Positions 21,575 to 25,366 of a stretch of 25,366 nucleotides of DNA are shown piece by piece. The DNA is from VRUE01 sp036557525. GTDB taxonomy: Bacteria; Actinomycetota; Thermoleophilia; Solirubrobacterales; 70-9. The notes beneath the pieces are model-generated. The model was not told the origin of the DNA, did no database searches, and saw only the letters and a list, made by a program, of their open reading frames with translations. The position numbers were made by a program, and so were the translations under genes. The stretch covers positions 1-25,366 of the forward strand of contig DATBHH010000024.1 in assembly GCA_036557525.1 (NCBI GenBank), in the 5' to 3' direction. Position 1 is the first letter of the stretch; each line of letters starts with the position of its first letter.

Positions 21575-21955
21575 TCATGACAGAAGCACCTCCGGGTTGC
21601 TGTCGACCGCCACCGCGCGGTTGGCCTCGTCGACGTGGACGACGACCGGCGAGTAGGCCGCGACGTCGCTCTCATCGTAGGCCGCGAACGAGGCGACGAT
21701 CACCCTGTGGCCGGGCCTGGTCAGGTGGGCGGCGGCGCCGTTCACCTGGATCGTCCCCGAGCCCGGCTCGCCGGCGATGGCGTAGGTCACGAACCGGGCG
21801 CCGTTGTCGATGTCCCAGACGTGGACCTGCTCGTTGGTCAGCAGGTCGGCGGCGGTCATCAGCTCGGTGTCGATGGTGATGCTGCCGACGTAGTCGACGT
21901 CGCAATCGGTCACCGTCGCCCGGTGGATCTTGGACTTGAGCATCTGCCTCTGCAT
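21575..21955 (-). CDS. panD: Aspartate 1-decarboxylase PanD
   Basis: This 126-residue pyruvoyl enzyme converts L-aspartate to beta-alanine for pantothenate synthesis. The proenzyme self-cleaves between Gly24 and Ser25 in DYVGSITID, and Ser25 becomes the pyruvoyl group. MLKSKIHRATVT, NGARFVTYAIAGEPGSG, NGAAAH and the Tyr-containing SFAAYDE are family motifs. The start at 21955 puts the cleavage Ser at position 25, as in well-studied homologues, and has AGGGAG four bases upstream. It is 25 bp downstream of panC, and its stop touches repeat copy 2. Confidence 0.96.
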   Translation of the reverse strand: MQRQMLKSKIHRATVTDCDVDYVGSITIDTELMTAADLLTNEQVHVWDIDNGARFVTYAIAGEPGSGTIQVNGAAAHLTRPGHRVIVASFAAYDESDVAAYSPVVVHVDEANRAVAVDSNPEVLLS

Positions 21956-21980
21956 CGTTCTCCCTGGTTGAAGTTCCTGC

Positions 21981-22871
21981 CTAGGGCTCTATCAAGACGT
22001 TGTCGATCAGCCGTGCGCCGCCCACCCGGGCGGCTATCGCGACCAGGACCTTGCGTTTGCCGATCTCCTCGATCGGCGCGAGGCTCTCCGCATCGCGGGC
22101 CTCGAGGTACTCGGGGTCGATCCCCGCAAGCTGAAGCTCCCTCATCCCCGCCTCGAGGCCGGCCGCGAGCGAGTCGGCGCGCGCAATCTCCTCGACCGCC
22201 CGCAGGGCGCGATGGATCGCCGTCGCCCTCTCCCGCTCGGTGGGCTCGAGGTAGGCGTTCCGCGAGCTCATCGCGAGGCCGTCCGGCTCGCGCACCGTCG
22301 GCAGGGCCTCGATCCGGACCGGGAAGTCGAGGTCGCGGGCCATCCGGCGGATCACCGCGACCTGCTGGGCGTCCTTCTGGCCGAAATAGGCGATGTCGGG
22401 GCCGACCGAGTTGAAGAGCTTGGCGACGACGGTGGTGACGCCGCGGAAGTGGCCGCGTCCGCGGCGCTCCGGGTGTCCACAGAGGACGTCGGTCAGACCC
22501 TCGACCTCGACGCCGGTCGCGAAGCCCTCCGGGTAGACCTCATCGACGGAAGGCGCGTATACGACGTCGACGCCGGCCTCCCCCGCGAGATCGAGGTCGC
22601 GCTCCTCGTCGCGCGGGTAGCGATCGAGGTCCTCGCCGGGGCCGAATTGGGCCGGGTTGACGAACAGGCTCATGACGACGACATCGCACTCGGCACGGGC
22701 CGCGCGCAGCAGCGAGACGTGGCCGCCGTGCAGGCACCCCATCGTCGGCACCAGGCCGATCGATTGCCCGGACTCGCGGGCTTCCAGCAGCGCATCGCGA
22801 AGCTCACCCTTGCTGCGGGCGACCACGACGCCTCTCTCTGCGCTATCGGGAATGCTGATCGTCAGGGTCAT
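21981..22871 (-). CDS. panC: Pantothenate synthetase PanC
   Basis: This 296-residue enzyme joins pantoate and beta-alanine with ATP. The nucleotidyltransferase HIGH-type motif is PTMGCLHGGHVSLL (His48 and His51), followed by SLFVNPAQFGPGEDL, FRGVTTVVAKLFN, YFGQKDAQQ and the KMSKS-like AMSSRNAYL. All catalytic segments are intact and the length is normal. It is the first gene of panC-panD-panB, downstream of a good -10 box. There is no strong Shine-Dalgarno near the ATG at 22871 (AAGGG is about 15 nt away). The N-terminal ~15 residues are not conserved, so a start slightly further in is possible. Confidence 0.96.
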   Translation of the reverse strand: MTLTISIPDSAERGVVVARSKGELRDALLEARESGQSIGLVPTMGCLHGGHVSLLRAARAECDVVVMSLFVNPAQFGPGEDLDRYPRDEERDLDLAGEAGVDVVYAPSVDEVYPEGFATGVEVEGLTDVLCGHPERRGRGHFRGVTTVVAKLFNSVGPDIAYFGQKDAQQVAVIRRMARDLDFPVRIEALPTVREPDGLAMSSRNAYLEPTERERATAIHRALRAVEEIARADSLAAGLEAGMRELQLAGIDPEYLEARDAESLAPIEEIGKRKVLVAIAARVGGARLIDNVLIEP

Positions 22872-22911
22872 CCGGGGTCCATGCCCTTCGGGTCACGGCC
22901 ACTTGCGAGGA

Positions 22912-22935
22912 ATTATAGGTGCCGGACGCTCCGGC
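22912..22935 (-). promoter_or_regulatory. panC: panC promoter -10 box with adjacent palindrome
   Basis: On the minus strand a perfect TATAAT (22912-22917) lies 40 bp upstream of the panC ATG, giving a leader of about 34 nt. Just upstream, in the spacer, GCCGGACGCTCCGGC (22921-22935) is an inverted repeat with 6-bp arms and a 3-bp centre, a possible operator. The -35 region has no good TTGACA match. Confidence 0.6.
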
Positions 22936-22976
22936 TCTGTGACGTATACCGGCCGACGGGGACGGAGATGCGTCGC

Positions 22977-23564
22977 TCAGCCCCGCAGCGGGACGGAGCC
23001 CACCTCCCGCGCCGGCGCCCCGGCGGCGATCGTGCCGGGCGCCAGATCCCCGGTCACGACCGAGTTGGCGCCGATCACGCAGCGCTCGCCGATCGTCACC
23101 CCGCTGGTGACGACGCAATTGACGCCGAACCAGCAGTTGGCGCCGATCCTGACCGGTCCCTTGCTGGTGAAGCCCTGCCATGGGACGGGGACGTCGGGGT
23201 CGTCGAAACGGTGGTCGGCGTCGCCGACGAAGCAGCCGTTGGCGAACATCACGTGGTCGCCCACCTCGATCCTCTCGAGCGCGGCGAACATCGTGTTGCG
23301 GTTGAGGAAGCAGCCGGAGCCGATCTCGATCCGTGCCTCCGGGGCGAGCGTCAGCCAGCAGCCGGGCTCGAGCAGGGTTCCCTCTCCGATCGTCAGCCGG
23401 CCCTCGTCGAGCGCTTCCAGCACCTCGCCCTCGACCGGCATCCGGACGAAGAAGCCCCCGCGGGCCGCGTGGCGAGCGATCCGCAGCCGCCGCAGCGGGC
23501 GCCTGTTGCGCTCGTACCAGCGGCGCTTCGCCCACCACAGGCGCCAGCCCGTCGGATCGCTCAT
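22977..23564 (-). CDS. Hexapeptide-repeat (LbH) acyltransferase
   Basis: This 195-residue protein has a basic, Arg/Trp-rich N-terminus and then a left-handed beta-helix domain (about residues 65-190) made of [LIV]-G-x4 repeats, e.g. IEIGSGCFLNRNTMFA, IEVGDHVMFANGCFVG, VRIGANCWFGVNCVV and VTIGERCVIGANSVV. GDADHRFDD contains the His expected to be the catalytic base of the maltose/galactoside O-acetyltransferase group, and the end GTIAAGAPAREVG is typical. It probably O-acetylates a sugar or cell-wall precursor using acetyl-CoA. The substrate is unknown. The start ATG at 23562-23564 is directly preceded by the palindrome CTGGAAGCTTTCCAG (23567-23581). It diverges from the ROK kinase gene. Confidence 0.88.
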   Translation of the reverse strand: MSDPTGWRLWWAKRRWYERNRRPLRRLRIARHAARGGFFVRMPVEGEVLEALDEGRLTIGEGTLLEPGCWLTLAPEARIEIGSGCFLNRNTMFAALERIEVGDHVMFANGCFVGDADHRFDDPDVPVPWQGFTSKGPVRIGANCWFGVNCVVTSGVTIGERCVIGANSVVTGDLAPGTIAAGAPAREVGSVPLRG

Positions 23565-23640
23565 GGCTGGAAGCTTTCCAGACCGGCGGGCATAGACTGC
23601 GCGCTGAGTGCGGAGTGAGCAAGCGTCCATATCTGAATCC

Positions 23641-23662
23641 TCGCGCTGCGAGCGAAGCGCGA
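23641..23662 (+). promoter_or_regulatory. Hairpin in the leader of the ROK kinase gene
   Basis: TCGCGCT and AGCGCGA form a perfect 7-bp stem around an 8-nt GCGAGCGA loop, ending about 10 nt before the GTG start and next to its purine-rich ribosome site (AAAGGGCGGGA). It could affect translation initiation. No ligand-sensing structure is evident. Confidence 0.3.
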
Positions 23663-23672
23663 AAGGGCGGGA

Positions 23673-24632
23673 GTGGCCAAGCTGCGAGGTGGCATAGACC
23701 TCGGCGGTACGAAGATCCAGACCGCGATCGTCGACGGCGGCGGCAAGGTGCTCGGCGAAGCCCGCCAGCCGACTCCGACCGCGGGCGGCCCGGCCGACGT
23801 CGCCACGGCGATGGCCGCCGCGCTGCGTCAAGCCGCGGGGGCGGCCGGCATCGAGCCGTCGAGCCTTGACGGGGTCGGCGTCGGCTCGCCGGGCGACGCC
23901 GACGAGAGGACCGGCATCGTCTCGGGCGCGCGCAACCTGCCCGGGTGGAACGGGAGCTTCCCGCTCGGCGAAACGCTCGCCGAGGCGCTCGACACAACGG
24001 TCAGGGTCGGCAACGACGTCCAGGTCGCGACCGAAGCCGAGTTCCACCTCGGCGCGGCGCGCGAGTTCTCGAGCCTGCTCGGCGTCTTCTGGGGGACCGG
24101 CGTGGGCGGCGGCCTGATCCTCGACGGAAAACCATGGCTCGGCCGTGGCGCTGCCGGCGAGATCGGCCACATGGTCATCAAGAGAGGCGGCGCCAAGTGC
24201 CCATGCGGGCGCAAGGGCTGCGTGGAGGCCTACGCCGGCCGGGGTCCGATGGAAGCGGAGGCAAGGCGCCAGCACTCCGAGGGCGTCAAAACCGACCTCT
24301 TCAAACTGATGGAAAAGCACGGAAAAGAGCGCCTCACCAGCGGCATCTGGGAGCGCGCCCTCGACCACGGCGACCACCTCGCCGAAAAGCTCATCGAGCG
24401 CGCGATCGAGGCGCTCGGAACCGGGATCGCCTCGGCGGTCAACCTGATCGACCCCGAGGCCGTGGTCCTCGGAGGGGGGCTGGGAATCAGGTTCGGGGCG
24501 CGGCTGATGGACCCGCTGACGAAAGAGATGGCGAAGCACCTCTTCGTCGACGAACGACCGCCGGCGGTTCGGGTTGCTTCGCTCGGCGACCTCGGCGGGG
24601 CGATCGGCGCCTCGCTCCTCGTAGCGCGATAG
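23673..24632 (+). CDS. ROK-family sugar kinase (glucokinase type)
   Basis: This 319-residue ASKHA-fold kinase phosphorylates a hexose with ATP or polyphosphate. The phosphate-1 motif is GIDLGGTKIQTAIV (residues 7-20). The catalytic Asp is in VGNDVQVATEAE, and GEIGHMVI is followed by the ROK zinc motif KCPCGRKGCVEAYAG. ALGTGIASAVNLIDPEAVVLGGG near the C-terminus closes the fold (read in parts). No DNA-binding N-terminal helix is present, so it is a kinase, not a ROK repressor. It starts at GTG with GGGCGG just upstream. It is convergent with the sugar ABC permease gene, and together they suggest a carbohydrate-use locus continuing to the right. Confidence 0.94.
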   Translation: MAKLRGGIDLGGTKIQTAIVDGGGKVLGEARQPTPTAGGPADVATAMAAALRQAAGAAGIEPSSLDGVGVGSPGDADERTGIVSGARNLPGWNGSFPLGETLAEALDTTVRVGNDVQVATEAEFHLGAAREFSSLLGVFWGTGVGGGLILDGKPWLGRGAAGEIGHMVIKRGGAKCPCGRKGCVEAYAGRGPMEAEARRQHSEGVKTDLFKLMEKHGKERLTSGIWERALDHGDHLAEKLIERAIEALGTGIASAVNLIDPEAVVLGGGLGIRFGARLMDPLTKEMAKHLFVDERPPAVRVASLGDLGGAIGASLLVAR

Positions 24633-24671
24633 CACGCCCGGACGCGGAAGAGGTGCGCCGCCAAGCCGCCC

Positions 24672-24750
24672 CCGGACGCGGAAGCGGGGGCGCGAGATTT
24701 CCGGTGATCATGCGCGCGCCCCCGCTGGAGCAGAGGAGGCGGCGTTTAGC
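24672..24750 (-). repeat. 79-bp dispersed repeat, copy 3, with perfect hairpin arms
   Basis: The outer blocks (CGGACGCGG, GATTTCCGG, GGAGCAGAG and GAGGCGG) match copies 1 and 2 in the same ungapped 79-bp frame. The flanking arms have become a perfect 12-bp inverted repeat, AGCGGGGGCGCG (24683-24694) and CGCGCCCCCGCT (24715-24726), with a 20-nt loop. The unit ends exactly at the ABC permease stop codon (24751) and lies 39 bp after the ROK stop, so it could also serve as a bidirectional terminator between convergent genes. It has no T-tract. Confidence 0.7.
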
Positions 24751-25366
24751 TCAGACCCGGCCCTCGGCCTGGCGCCGGGAGCGGGCGACCGCGTCGACGA
24801 CCACGGCGGCCAGGAGGACGCCGCCGGTGATCATGTACTTGACCGACGATTCGAGCGCGAGCAGGTTCATGCCGTTGGCGATCGAGCCGATCACGGTCGC
24901 GCCGAGAAGCGCCGACCAGACCGTGCCGCGACCGCCGAAGAGGCTGGTCCCGGCGATGACCGGGCCCGCGATCGCTTCCAGCAGCAGGTTGCTGCCGCCC
25001 GAGCTCTGGTTGACGGCCAGCAGGCGCGAGGCGGCGAGGATCCCGCCGACCGCCGACATCGACGAGCAGAGCGTGAGCGCGAGGACCCGGATCCGGGTGA
25101 CCGAGATCCCGGCCCGGCGGGCAGCCTCGGCGCTGCCGCCGACCGCGAACAGATGGCGCCCGAAGATGGTTCTCGTCGTCAGCAGCTGGAATCCGATGAC
25201 GAAGGCGAAAAGGATCAGAAGGGCCAGCGGCAGGCCGCGGTCGGAGTTGAGGATCGCGACGGCGACGATCGTGACCACTGCGACGACGCCGATCCGGATC
25301 GCCAGCAGCGCGATCGGCTCGGTCGTCACCCCCGCCGCGACCCGCCCCCGATGGGCGCCGATCGTG
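24751..25366 (-). CDS. Sugar ABC transporter permease (RbsC/XylH type), C-terminal part
   Basis: The visible 205 residues are the C-terminal half of a BPD_transp_2 family inner-membrane permease. The frame is open to the right window edge (TIGAHRGRVAAG precedes an internal GTG at 25329), so that GTG is not the start. About five membrane helices are visible. FGRHLFAVGGSAEAARRAGI is the cytoplasmic EAA-like loop contacting the ATPase, and LLLEAIAGPVIAGTSLFGGRGTV followed by NGMNLL is the family C-terminal signature (read in parts). Such permeases import ribose, xylose, galactose or similar sugars with a periplasmic binding protein and an ATPase, both of which must lie beyond the window. Repeat copy 3 touches its stop codon. 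Confidence 0.92.
   Translation of the reverse strand, partial: TIGAHRGRVAAGVTTEPIALLAIRIGVVAVVTIVAVAILNSDRGLPLALLILFAFVIGFQLLTTRTIFGRHLFAVGGSAEAARRAGISVTRIRVLALTLCSSMSAVGGILAASRLLAVNQSSGGSNLLLEAIAGPVIAGTSLFGGRGTVWSALLGATVIGSIANGMNLLALESSVKYMITGGVLLAAVVVDAVARSRRQAEGRV

Noticed and set aside
21475..21675. A longer PanB N-terminus
   Set aside because: The extension is Ser/Arg-rich, reads through the 79-bp repeat and overlaps panD in another frame.
22977..24635. A single 552-residue minus-strand protein across the acetyltransferase and ROK regions
   Set aside because: Only the last ~195 residues resemble a protein family; the upstream part is antisense to the clear ROK kinase gene and is a GC-rich frame shadow.

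Overview
The window is GC-rich and gene-dense, with most genes on the minus strand and frequent GTG or TTG starts. Gene content points to an actinobacterium, most likely class Thermoleophilia (Solirubrobacter-like). The clues are the APC permeases with a C-terminal universal-stress domain, a Rex regulator, a K+-independent H+-pyrophosphatase, and secreted YVTN/PKD proteins. The class is an inference from gene content, not from a marker tree.

Left part (1-3930): the tail of an ABC exporter, a lipoprotein with a disordered tail and an unrecognised secreted protein come first. A 25-bp direct repeat of the 3' end of a tRNA-Gln(CUG) gene then bounds a 1.9-kb segment. That segment carries one secreted seven-repeat YVTN beta-propeller with a PKD domain and has the geometry of a tRNA-integrated element, although no integrase is visible.

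Centre (3968-11563): one long minus-strand run reads FMN-dependent alpha-hydroxy-acid oxidase, APC-USP permease, small two-helix membrane protein, second APC-USP permease, short RCK/TrkA protein, full TrkA-like protein and FAD-dependent reductase. Stop and start codons touch at several junctions. A cupredoxin lipoprotein gene diverges from the oxidase. The pairing of RCK proteins with APC-USP permeases, and no TrkH/KtrB channel, suggests an ion or solute uptake module.

Right part (12107-22871), all minus strand: panC-panD-panB (pantothenate), an FmdB-type zinc ribbon, a family-4 uracil-DNA glycosylase ending in a sliding-clamp-like peptide, tsaE, a small secreted Cys-rich protein, tsaB (apparently with a CTG start), rimI, tsaD (t6A tRNA modification), a glutaredoxin-like protein, rex, a GCS2-type carboxylate-amine ligase, and hppA. 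The right edge holds a hexapeptide-repeat acetyltransferase, a ROK sugar kinase and the end of a sugar ABC permease.

The most unusual structure is a 79-bp intergenic repeat present three times. In each case it ends 0-2 bp from the stop codon of a minus-strand gene (rimI, panD, ABC permease). One copy has replaced its arms with a perfect 12-bp inverted repeat. No intergenic gap exceeds about 230 bp. I saw no CRISPR array, rRNA, insertion sequence or transposase.
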